From JAGQRJ01 sp041402045 (lineage in GTDB: Bacteria > Planctomycetota > J058): a stretch of 64,000 bases of DNA. Shown here piece after piece: positions 15,199 through 22,963 of the stretch; the first letter of the stretch is position 1; each line of letters begins with the position of its first letter. The stretch spans positions 62,001-126,000 of the forward strand of contig JAWKSZ010000007.1 of NCBI GenBank assembly GCA_041402045.1. The letters run 5' to 3'. The position numbers and the translations under genes were made by a program. Under the pieces are notes generated by a model. The model was not told where the DNA came from and made no database searches. It saw nothing but the letters and a program-made list of their open reading frames with translations.

Positions 15199-16389
15199 AT
15201 GCAATTCAGCCCCCGAGCCTGGGGCCAACGGCCCCCGGTCCGTCGCTCGAGCAGCGCGCGGGTCGAGCGCCTGCTCGGCCTGGACGAGGTCTACGCCCGG
15301 CTCAAGGCCGTGACCCGCGCGGGGCGCCGCGCGCAGCGCGGTCCCTGGGCGACCCTCGTGCGCTTCCTCGTGAGCTGGCACGACGCGCCGCTGGAGCTCG
15401 ACCGCCGCGCGGTGACCCGCGTGGCCGCGCGGGAGGAGGCCCTCGGCCTCGAGCTGCCCCGGGTCCTGCGCGAGTTCTACCTGCTCGCCGAGTCGCGCTT
15501 CCGCTGGGGCGGGGGCTACCCCTTCACCGACCCCGTGCTCTACGAGCTCGAGCACCTCGCGCGCCTGCCGGAGGGCGGGCTGGCCCTGGGCAGCTGGGGG
15601 CCCTGGGAGCTCTGCCTCGAGCCCGACCTCAGCCTGGGCTGGGCCCCGCGTCGCAGCGCGCGTCTGCCCCTGGCCCAGCTCGACGCGGAGGAGGAGCCCG
15701 ACCCGGTGCTCGACGTCGACCTCGCGGAGTTCTTGAGCGCGGTCGTGCTCGAGAACGTGCTGCGGCACACCGCCGAGGCCCAGCCCGACGCCGAGGGGCT
15801 CCTGGGCGAGGCGGCCCTGCACGCGCACTGTCGCGCGGTCCACCCGTGCGAGACCTGGATCGAGACCGCCCGTCGCGGGACCCAGCGCCTGAGCGACCCC
15901 GCCGGCGTCGGGCACCTGCTGCGGCTCTACGAGCTGTTCGAGCTCGCGGGGAAGGTCTTCCTCCGCGACCGCGCGGAGGAGAGCTGGGGGATCCTCTACC
16001 CGCCGCGGGGCGGGCGCTCCGAGTGCCTGGTCCTGGGGACCCTGACCCCCGAGGCCCGCGAGCGCCGCGACTGGAGCCACCAGGAGCGGGTGTTCGACTG
16101 GACCCACGAGGTGCAGGCCGAGCACGCGGCCCGCGCGGACCTCGAGCGGGAGGCGGAGGCGCGGGCCCTGGCCCAGGCGCCCCCGGACCCCCGGCTCCTG
16201 GCCGCGGTCGAAGCCCTCGAGCCCCGGCTCCCGCGCTACGAGCGGATCTTGCTCCGGGACCTGCGCCGCGCCCACGCCGCGGGCACGCTCTCCGACGGGC
16301 AGCGCCTGCGCGCGCTGCGCCTGCTCGAGACCCACGCGTCCTCGGCCTCCTCGGAGGAGCGCGCCCTGGCGCCGGTGGGCGGGGGGTAG
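15199..16389 (+). CDS. Uncharacterised protein with SMI1/KNR4 (SUKH)-like segment
   Basis: 396 residues from ATG 15199, preceded by AGGAGAAG. Residues about 70-180 resemble SUKH domains: REEALGLELPRVLREFYLLAES (the ExxLGxxLPxxxxxFY pattern), then YPFTDPVLYELEHL and LGSWGPWELCLEPD. SUKH proteins often act as immunity proteins or peptide-binding modules. No toxin gene is adjacent, so an immunity role is not supported. The C-terminal third is Arg/Glu-rich helix. The assignment rests on pattern only. Confidence 0.5.
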   Translation: MQFSPRAWGQRPPVRRSSSARVERLLGLDEVYARLKAVTRAGRRAQRGPWATLVRFLVSWHDAPLELDRRAVTRVAAREEALGLELPRVLREFYLLAESRFRWGGGYPFTDPVLYELEHLARLPEGGLALGSWGPWELCLEPDLSLGWAPRRSARLPLAQLDAEEEPDPVLDVDLAEFLSAVVLENVLRHTAEAQPDAEGLLGEAALHAHCRAVHPCETWIETARRGTQRLSDPAGVGHLLRLYELFELAGKVFLRDRAEESWGILYPPRGGRSECLVLGTLTPEARERRDWSHQERVFDWTHEVQAEHAARADLEREAEARALAQAPPDPRLLAAVEALEPRLPRYERILLRDLRRAHAAGTLSDGQRLRALRLLETHASSASSEERALAPVGGG

Positions 16390-16407
16390 GATCCGCGCGG
16401 AGGACGT

Positions 16408-17370
16408 ATGCCCGACGCGACCCTCGAGTGGCTGCTCGCCGGGGACCCGGCGCTGCGCTGGCAGGCGCTGCGCGACCTCGGCGACGCGCCCGAGGCGGTG
16501 TGGGCCGCCGTCCGCGCCCGCGTCGAGGCCGAGGGCTGGGGCGCGCGGCTGCTCGAGCTCCAGGACCCCGACGGGCAGTGGGCGGGGGGCGCCTTCGCGC
16601 CGGGGGACTTCACCCGCGCGCTGTGGGAGTCCGAGGGCCAGCCCTGGACCGCGACCTGCTTCGTGCTGACCCAGCTCCGCGAGCTCGGCCTCGACCCGCG
16701 CTCTGCGTCCGCGCAGCGCACCGTCCAGGCGGTCGGTCGCAGCGCGCGCTGGGAGGAGGGCGCGCAGCCCTACTGGGAGGGCGAGACCGAGGAGTGCATA
16801 AACGGGCGCACGGTGGCCGACGGCGCCTACTTCGGGGTGGACGTCGCGCCCCTGGTCGCGCGGCTCGTCGGCGAGCGCCAGCCCGACGGCGGCTGGAACT
16901 GCGAGCGGGCCCGGGGCTCCGTGCGCTCGTCCTTCGCGACGACCCTCAACGTGCTCGAGGGCCTGCTCGAGTTCGAGCGCGCCACCGGCGGGACCCCCGC
17001 CTCTCGCGCCGCGCGCCGCGCGGGGGAGGGGTTCCTCCTCGAGCGCGGGCTGTTCCGTCGACGCAGCACCGGCGAGCCCGCGGACCCGCGCTTCCTGGAC
17101 CTGCTCTACCCCTGCCGCTGGCGCTACGACGTGCTCAGGGCCCTCGACTACTTCCGCGCCGCAGGGGGCGACCCCGACCCGCGCCTCGCCGACGCGATCG
17201 AGCACCTGCGCGCCAAGCGCCGCCCCGACGGGACCTGGGCCTTGGACTGGACGCTGCGCGGCCGCACCTGGTTCCCCCTCGACCCCGGCCCCGGCGAGCC
17301 CTCGCGCTGGATCACGCTCCGCGCGCTGCGGGTCCTGCGCTGGTGGGACGCGGGCTCCGCGGGGTCGTGA
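16408..17370 (+). CDS. Squalene-cyclase-like alpha/alpha-barrel protein
   Basis: 320 residues with GGAGG 6 nt before ATG 16408. Contains QW-like repeats of terpenoid cyclase/prenyltransferase folds: LLELQDPDGQWAGGAF, RQPDGGWNCERARG, RRPDGTWALDW. There is no DxDD or other cyclase catalytic acid motif, and the length is half that of a squalene-hopene cyclase. Small soluble proteins of this type occur widely without known function. It starts 18 nt after the SUKH-like gene, so the two are probably co-transcribed. The last codons run into a REP-like element. Confidence 0.6.
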   Translation: MPDATLEWLLAGDPALRWQALRDLGDAPEAVWAAVRARVEAEGWGARLLELQDPDGQWAGGAFAPGDFTRALWESEGQPWTATCFVLTQLRELGLDPRSASAQRTVQAVGRSARWEEGAQPYWEGETEECINGRTVADGAYFGVDVAPLVARLVGERQPDGGWNCERARGSVRSSFATTLNVLEGLLEFERATGGTPASRAARRAGEGFLLERGLFRRRSTGEPADPRFLDLLYPCRWRYDVLRALDYFRAAGGDPDPRLADAIEHLRAKRRPDGTWALDWTLRGRTWFPLDPGPGEPSRWITLRALRVLRWWDAGSAGS

Positions 17371-17384
17371 TCGGCGGGGTGAGG

Positions 17385-17605
17385 GGATGGGCGCAGGCGA
17401 GGAGCGCCCCTACGTCGAAGCGGCGGGTCCCCTGCAGCGCCGGCGGTCGTGGGGCGAGCTGCGCCCCGACGTCCAAGGGGCGGGGCACCTGCGACGGCTC
17501 CTCGCGCTGGCCTCGAGGGTGACCTGCGCGGCCAGGACCCCGAAGCTGACCGGCGCGTCGGAGGATCTCTCGTAGGGGCGCAGCTTGCCTGCGCCCATCC
17601 CATCC
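17385..17605. repeat. REP-like inverted pair, copy 1
   Basis: The left unit at 17385-17414 (GGATGGGCGCAGG, then GCGCCCCTACG) and the right unit at 17571-17605 (CGTAGGGGCGCAGC, TTGCCTGCGCCCATCC) are inverted relative to each other, about 155 nt apart. Each unit is itself a hairpin (GGGCGCAG...CTGCGCCC type). It lies between convergent genes, filling the gap 17371-17652. Related pairs occur at 39276-39470 and 52411-52588. Confidence 0.8.
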
Positions 17606-17652
17606 CCGCGACGTTCTCGCACCTCGCGGAGCTCCCTCCTCGCACCCCCGTC

Positions 17653-18306
17653 TCAGCGCGCGACGCGGCCGAGCTCCCGGGCGAGGTGGGCGTGCACGCG
17701 GCCCACGAGCGCGTCGCGCTCGACCTCGACCCCGAGCTCGCGCAGCGAGGTGTAGGTCTCGCCGGAGAGGTCGCAGGGGTCGAACAGGCGGAAGCGGGCG
17801 AGGTCGACGTCGAGGTTCAGCGCGAAGCCGTGGTAGGTGACCCAGCCGCGGCAGGCGATCCCGATCGAGGCCAGCTTACGCTCGCCGACCCACACCCCGG
17901 TCCAGCCCAGGTTGCGCCCGGCCTCGAGCCCGAGCTCGCCCAGGGCCTCGATCAGCGCCTGCTCCAGCGCGCGGAGGTAGGCGTGCAGGTCGCGCTCGTC
18001 CGGGCCCAGCCGCACCAGGGGGTAGCCCACGAGCTGCCCGGGGCCGTGCCAGGTCGCGGCGCCGCCGCGCTCGATCGCGACGACCTCGATCCCCGCGGCG
18101 CGCACGAGGGCTAGCTCGGCCTCCGGGTCGCGGGTCCGGCCCTGGGCCTTGCGCCCGGTGGTCACGACCTCGGGGTGCTCGCACACCAGCAACAGGTCGT
18201 GGTCCCGCGCGCCGGCCTCGGCCACGAGCTCCCGCTGGAGGGCCCAGGCCTGCGCGTAGCCGATCCGGCCCAGGTCGCGCAGCGCGAGGCGGCGCGGGGC
18301 GTTCAC
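17653..18306 (-). CDS. lipB: Octanoyltransferase LipB
   Basis: 217 residues. Transfers octanoyl from acyl-carrier protein to lipoyl domains, the first step of lipoate synthesis. Recognised by CEHPEVVTTGRKA, RGGAATWHGPGQLVGYPLV (signature), the catalytic Lys in RKLASIGIACRGWVTYHG, and the catalytic Cys in FDPCDLSGETYTSL. The GTG start at 18306 overlaps the TGA of the upstream E1alpha gene as GTGA, so it is translationally coupled. Placement after an E2 gene fits: it supplies the octanoyl group for the lipoyl cofactor of the E2 encoded two genes upstream. Confidence 0.96.
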   Translation of the reverse strand: MNAPRRLALRDLGRIGYAQAWALQRELVAEAGARDHDLLLVCEHPEVVTTGRKAQGRTRDPEAELALVRAAGIEVVAIERGGAATWHGPGQLVGYPLVRLGPDERDLHAYLRALEQALIEALGELGLEAGRNLGWTGVWVGERKLASIGIACRGWVTYHGFALNLDVDLARFRLFDPCDLSGETYTSLRELGVEVERDALVGRVHAHLARELGRVAR

Positions 18307-19409
18307 GTCCCCTTCTGGCTGAGCTCGTCGCGGAGCTGCGCGCGCTGCTCCAGGAGGACCGGCGGGTCGTCGGCGTAGACGTCGTCGAGCAGGGTCTCCG
18401 GGCCCGGGAGGGCGGCCTGCTCGGCGCCCTTGACCGCGGCGGAGATCGCCTGGCGCTGCTCGTCCTCCAGCGCCGCCTCCTGCGCGTCGTCCCACAGGCC
18501 CTGGTGCTCGAGGAAGGCGCGGAAGCGCTCGACCGGGTCCAGGCGCTCCCAGGGCTCGGACTCGCGCTCGTCGCGGTAGCGGCTGGGGTCGTCCGCGGAG
18601 CTGTGCCCGCCGCGGCGGTAGGTCATGAGCTCGAGCAGGGTCGGGCCCTCGCCCTTGCGCGCGCGATCCACGGCGAGCTTGACCTCGCGGTAGACCGCGA
18701 GCACGTCGTTGCCGTCGACGCGCACGCCGGGCATGCCGTAGGCGGTGGCCTTGATCGCCAGGGTGCGCGAGACCGACTGCTTCTCGACCGGGACCGAGAT
18801 CGCCCACTGGTTGTTCTGGATCACGAACACCGCCGGGACCTTCCACACCCCGGCGAAGTTCAGCGCGGCGTGGAAGTCGGGCTCGCTCGTGCCGCCGTCG
18901 CCTATGAAGCCCATGGCGACCTTCTTGTCGCCCTTGAGCTTCATGGCGTAGGCCACGCCCACGGCCTGGGGGAGCTGGTTGGCGATACAGCTCGACCACG
19001 AGACCTGGTTCACCTCGCGCCCGGAGAAGTGCATGGGCTGCATGCGCCCCTTCATCACGTCCAGCGCGTTGCCGAACATGTGCGCGAAGTACTTGTCCAG
19101 GGGGAACCCGCGCAGGAGCATGATCCCGTTCTCGCGCAGCGCGGGGAGCACCCAGTCCTCGGGCTCCAGCGCCGCGCCGCTCCCGATCACCGAGGCCTCC
19201 TGGCCCAGGGCGGAGCCGAAGAACCCGATCCGGCCCATGCGCTGCAGGCCGAGCAGGCGCTTGTCCAGCGCGCGCATGAGGACCATGGCCCGGTAGAGCT
19301 GGAGCAGGCGCTCAGGCGAGAGGTCGGGGAGCTCGGCGCCCGGGATCACCCGGCCCTCGCCGTCGATCACCCGCAGGAGGTCGGTGGCGTGCGCGGTGTC
19401 GGTGCTCAC
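18303..19409 (-). CDS. 2-oxoacid dehydrogenase E1 component, alpha subunit (second copy)
   Basis: 368 residues from GTG 19409, starting 2 nt after the E2 stop. Thiamine-diphosphate-dependent decarboxylase subunit. The TPP motif begins GDGGTSEPDF and ends about 30 residues later at NNQWAIS. Other family marks are GQEASVIGSGAAL, GMPGVRVDGNDVLAVY and the alpha-subunit phosphorylation-loop region RRGGHSSADDPSRYR. These are alpha, not beta, hallmarks; the type is closest to branched-chain/pyruvate E1alpha. In most operons this slot holds E1beta. Its TGA overlaps the lipB GTG. Confidence 0.92.
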   Translation of the reverse strand: MSTDTAHATDLLRVIDGEGRVIPGAELPDLSPERLLQLYRAMVLMRALDKRLLGLQRMGRIGFFGSALGQEASVIGSGAALEPEDWVLPALRENGIMLLRGFPLDKYFAHMFGNALDVMKGRMQPMHFSGREVNQVSWSSCIANQLPQAVGVAYAMKLKGDKKVAMGFIGDGGTSEPDFHAALNFAGVWKVPAVFVIQNNQWAISVPVEKQSVSRTLAIKATAYGMPGVRVDGNDVLAVYREVKLAVDRARKGEGPTLLELMTYRRGGHSSADDPSRYRDERESEPWERLDPVERFRAFLEHQGLWDDAQEAALEDEQRQAISAAVKGAEQAALPGPETLLDDVYADDPPVLLEQRAQLRDELSQKGT

Positions 19410-19411
19410 GC

Positions 19412-20741
19412 TCAGAGGCCTTCCAGAATGAACAGCTCGGGCTGCTCGAGCAGGCGCACCACGTCGTTCATGAAGCGCGCGGCGTCGGCGCCGTCGACCA
19501 CGCGGTGGTCGAGGCTCAGCGAGAGGTACATCACGTGCCCGATCACGATCTCGTCGTTGCGGACCACGGGGCGCTTGACGATCTTGTGGCACCCCCATGA
19601 TCGCGACCTCGTAGTTCAGGATCGGCGTGGCCAGGAGCCCGCCTATGTGCCCCGCGCTGGTGATCGTGAACGTGCCGCCCTGGAGGTCGTCGGGGCTGAG
19701 CTTGCCCTGGCGCGTGCTCTCGCCCAGGCGCGCGAGCTCGCGGCCCAGGTCGAGCAGGTTGCGCATGTCCGCGTGCTTGAGCACGGGGACCACCAGGCCC
19801 TGGGGTCCGTCGACGGCGATCCCCAGGTGGGTGTACTTCTTGTAGACGACCTCCTGGTTCACGTCGTCCATGGCCGCGTTGAGCTGGGGGTGCTTCTTCA
19901 GCGCCAGGCACACGGCCTTGATGATGAACGGGAGGTAGGTGAGCTTCACGCCCTGGTCCGCGGCGGCGGGCTTCATGCGCTCGCGCAGCGCGACCAACTC
20001 CGAGACGTCGACCTCCTCCACGTAGGTGTAGTGGGCCGCCGTGCGCTTGGAGCGCGCCATGGACTCGGCGATCTTGCGGCGCACGCCGCGCAGGGGCACG
20101 CGCTCCTCGACCTCGCCGTCGGCGGGCATGCGCAGGGGCGTCGGCGGCGGGATCTCGGGGAGCGGAGCCGCGGCGGCGGGCTGCGTGCGGATCGCCGGGC
20201 GCAGCGCCGGCGAGGCCTGGGCGCCGCCCTGGGGAGCGGCCTGAGGCCGGGCGCCGACGCCCGAGACCGCGCGCTCCACGTCCTCGCGGGTCACGCGCCC
20301 GCGGGGGCCGCTGCCCTGCACGGTGCGCAGGTCGACGCCGAGCTTGCGGGCGTGCTTGCGGGTGGCGGGGGTCGCGAGCACGCGGCCGTCGTTCACGACC
20401 GGGGCGTCGAGGAGCGCGGTCGCCGCGGGGGCCGAGCCGTTCTGGTCCGAGCCGTTCTTCTGGGCCTGCTTGCCCTCGGACCCGTGGGCGCCGGCGAGCT
20501 TGCCGCTGGTCACCGTCGAGAACGACGCGATCGCGGTGTGCACCGGCACCACCTGGCCCTCCTGGGCCAGGATCTGGCTCAGCACGCCGTCGACCGGGCA
20601 GGGGATCATGACCGTCGCCTTGTCGGTCATGACCTCGACGAAGTCCTGCTCCTCGACGACGGTCTCACCGGGCTGCACGTGCCACTTGACGATCTCACCC
20701 TCGGCGACGCCTTCGCCAATGTCGGGCAACAGGAACTCCAC
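19412..20741 (-). CDS. 2-oxoacid dehydrogenase E2 (dihydrolipoyl acyltransferase), frameshifted
   Basis: Core subunit of the oxoacid dehydrogenase complex. From GTG 20741: an N-terminal lipoyl domain with the lipoylated Lys41 in MTDKATV, an Ala/Pro-rich linker, a peripheral subunit-binding domain (ATPATRKHARKLGVDL, about 120-157), and the catalytic domain from about 215. The frame breaks near 19589, where an extra base in GTGGCACCCCC follows NYEVAIMGV. Removing it restores KIVKRPVVRNDE and the catalytic LDHRVVDGADAARF, ending at LEGL with the stop at 19412. The intact product would be about 442 residues. A single-base error is the likeliest cause. Without correction the frame fuses falsely to the next gene. 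Confidence 0.93.
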
Positions 20742-20828
20742 GGGGGGCCTACCTTCGTGTGATCAGCGCCGCGCGCACGCGGCGGGTGTTTCGAGCGTGG
20801 ATCGACCGGACCGCGCCGGCCGGCGGGC

Positions 20829-21938
20829 TCAGGGGAACTTGCCCTCGCCCCGCGCCTCGCGCTCCTCCTCCAGGACCTTGGCCAGGCTGGGGGGGAGCTC
20901 GGCGTAGACGTCGGTGAACAGGCTCTCGAGCTCGGGCTTGGGCACGCGCTCGTTGTCCTTGATCGCCTGGTTGATCTCCTGGCGCGCGGCGGCCCAGCAG
21001 GCCTCGTCCTTCTCCGCGTTCCACAGCCCGCGCTTCTCGGCGTACTCCTTGAAGCGCTCGATCGGGTCGCGCTGGCGCGCGGACTCGACCTCGTGGTCGC
21101 TGCGGTAGCGGGTCGGGTCGTCGGACGAGCTGTGCCCGCCGAGGCGGTAGGTCAGGGCCTCGATCAGGGTCGGGCCCTCGCCGTTGACCCCGCGCTCGCG
21201 CGCGTCCTGGGTGGCCTTGACCACCGCCAGCACGTCGTTGCCGTCGACCCGCACCCCGGGCATGCCGTAGGCCAGGGCCTTGTGGGCCAGGGTCTCGGCG
21301 GCGGTCTGCTTCTCGACGGGCAAGGAGATCGCCCAGCCGTTGTTCTCGCACACGAAGATCGTGGGGGCCTTGTCGACGGCGGCGAAGTTCAGCCCGCTGT
21401 GGAAGTCGTTCGAGCTGGTGGAGCCGTCGCCGAAGTAGGTCAGGGCCACGGTGCCCGCGTTCTTGCGGCGCATGGCCATGGCCACGCCGGCGGCCTGAAT
21501 GATCTGCGTCCCGATCGGGCTCGAGATCGAGACCATGTTCTGGTCCTTGAACGAGTAGTGCACCGGCATTTGCCGGCCCTTGGTGTTGTCCCACTGGTTG
21601 CCGTAGCACTGGGCGACCATGTCCTTGACCGCGACCCCGCGGTAAAGGAAGCAGCCGGGCTCGCGGTAGCTGGGGACGACCCAGTCGTCCTGGGTCAGCG
21701 CGGCCGCGGTGCCCACGGCGATCGCCTCCTGCCCGGTCGAGACCAGGTAGAAGAAGATCCGACCCTGGCGCTGCAGGGTGAGCATGCGCTCGTCCATGAC
21801 CCGGGTCTGGATCATGGTCTCGAGGATCTTCACCACCCGCTCGTCGCTGAGCTGGGGGTCGAGGTCCGGGTCTGCGGTCCCGTCGTCGCGCAAGACGCGG
21901 AGGATCTCCAACGGCTCGGTGCCGACCGTCGAGCTCAT
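20829..21938 (-). CDS. 2-oxoacid dehydrogenase E1 component, alpha subunit (first copy)
   Basis: 369 residues. ATG 21938 is chosen for the AGGAG 5 nt upstream; the longer frame to 21995 overlaps the promoter. TPP-binding GDGSTSSNDF...NNGWAIS, TGQEAIAVGTAAAL, and the loop RLGGHSSSDDPTRYR identify an E1alpha of the branched-chain/pyruvate type. It leads an operon E1alpha-E2-E1alpha-lipB. The two alpha paralogues share architecture but differ clearly in sequence, so this is an old duplication or recruitment, not a recent tandem copy. An E1beta partner must be encoded elsewhere or be absent. Confidence 0.93.
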   Translation of the reverse strand: MSSTVGTEPLEILRVLRDDGTADPDLDPQLSDERVVKILETMIQTRVMDERMLTLQRQGRIFFYLVSTGQEAIAVGTAAALTQDDWVVPSYREPGCFLYRGVAVKDMVAQCYGNQWDNTKGRQMPVHYSFKDQNMVSISSPIGTQIIQAAGVAMAMRRKNAGTVALTYFGDGSTSSNDFHSGLNFAAVDKAPTIFVCENNGWAISLPVEKQTAAETLAHKALAYGMPGVRVDGNDVLAVVKATQDARERGVNGEGPTLIEALTYRLGGHSSSDDPTRYRSDHEVESARQRDPIERFKEYAEKRGLWNAEKDEACWAAARQEINQAIKDNERVPKPELESLFTDVYAELPPSLAKVLEEEREARGEGKFP

Positions 21939-21967
21939 GCTGACTCCTGGGGTGTGGGTTGGCGAGC

Positions 21968-21995
21968 ATTGTATCTGCCCCGCGGGCCGACTCAA
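21968..21995 (-). promoter_or_regulatory. Promoter of the oxoacid dehydrogenase operon
   Basis: On the minus strand: TTGAGT, 16-nt spacer, TACAAT, placed about 30 nt before the ATG at 21938, with an AGGAG ribosome-binding site between. Confidence 0.6.
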
Positions 21996-22073
21996 CCCCT
22001 GTGCTCGCGGGACTTACGCAGTGCGGCCAGGCCGGGCCCCCGCCTAAGCTGTTGGGGTGACGGGTCCACGCCG

Positions 22074-22946
22074 ATGAACGGAAGCTCCCTGCGCGTTCTC
22101 ACCCACGCGCCACCCCCTGCGCCAAAGCGTTCCGCGCGCGGGCCTTGCCCGCTTCCCTCCACCCAGGGGAGGCCGAGCACAACCTGTTCTTCGGGCTGCT
22201 GGAGCCGATCGAGGCCGGGGGCTACCCCGAGTACTGGCTGGCCACGCTCGAGGACGGCGAGGTCCGCGGCTGCGCGCTGCAGACGCCGCCCTTCCCCGTG
22301 ATCGTCAGCGCGCTCTCCCCCGCCGCGCAGGCCGCGCTCGTCGAGCACCTCCTCGCGCGGCGGCCGCGGCTGGAGGGGGTCAACGGCCCGGTCGCCACCT
22401 GCGAGGCCTTCGCCGCGGCGTGGTGCGCGCGCACGGAGGCCACGTCCGCGGTCGCCATGCGCCAAGGGAACCTTCGCCCTAGACGCGGTGATCCCGCCGG
22501 CGCGTCCGCCGCGGGGCGCGCTGCGAGGTCGGCATGGGGCCGAGGACCTCGCGCTCGTCGCCGAGTGGATCGGCGCCTTCCACGCTGCGCCGAGGCCAGG
22601 GGCGTGGCGCGCACCGGTACCGCGAGGCGCTCCGCCCGGGAGAAGCTCGCCCGGGGATTCGGCCTTCCTCTGGGACGACGCCGGCCCGGTGAGCCTGGCC
22701 TGCTTCGCCGGCCCCACGCCCGCGGGATCCGGATCAACGCGGTCTGCCCCGCCGCGCTGCGCGGCCGCGGCTACGCGTCCTCCGCCGCGGTGGCCGCCTC
22801 TGGCAGCCAGCGCCTGCTCGACGGCGGCCGGCGCTTCTGCTTGTTCACCGACCTCGAGAACCCGACCAGCAACAAGATCTACCAGGCGCTCGGCTACCAA
22901 CGGGTGTACGAGACGACGGTCCTGCGCCTTCGCCTACGAGGACTGA
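22074..22946 (+). pseudogene. GNAT-family N-acetyltransferase, broken by several indels
   Basis: Fragments in different frames assemble into a roughly 290-residue GNAT protein of the type with a divergent N-terminal domain: SLRVLTHA, then HPGEAEHNLFFGLLEP and ATLEDGEVRGCALQTPPFP (22145-22470). After an extra A near 22474 the frame switches to LDAVIPPARPP and LVAEWIGAFHA. Further shifts give SAFLWDDAGPVSLACF, then INAVCPAALRGRGYASSA and LFTDLENPTSNKIYQALGY (acetyl-CoA site and core helix). A last shift gives AFAYED and the stop at 22944. At least four indels are needed. Error-rich sequence is as likely as true decay, because the neighbouring gene on the other strand is equally damaged. Confidence 0.75.
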
Positions 22947-22963
22947 TCCTCCCCTGCGGTGGC

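Noticed and set aside
15199..16389. Toxin-immunity locus based on the SUKH-like domain
   Set aside because: No polymorphic toxin or secretion-linked gene is adjacent; the domain alone does not imply immunity.
18303..19409. Interpretation as E1beta
   Set aside because: TPP-binding GDG...NN and the DDPSRYR loop are alpha-subunit features; beta-subunit motifs are absent.
19580..19600. Programmed ribosomal frameshift in the E2 gene
   Set aside because: No slippery heptamer with downstream structure, and many other genes here show similar random indels.
18303..20741. An E2-E1 fusion protein
   Set aside because: The fusion exists only because of a one-base insertion. The corrected E2 ends at LEGL with its own stop, 2 nt before the E1alpha GTG.
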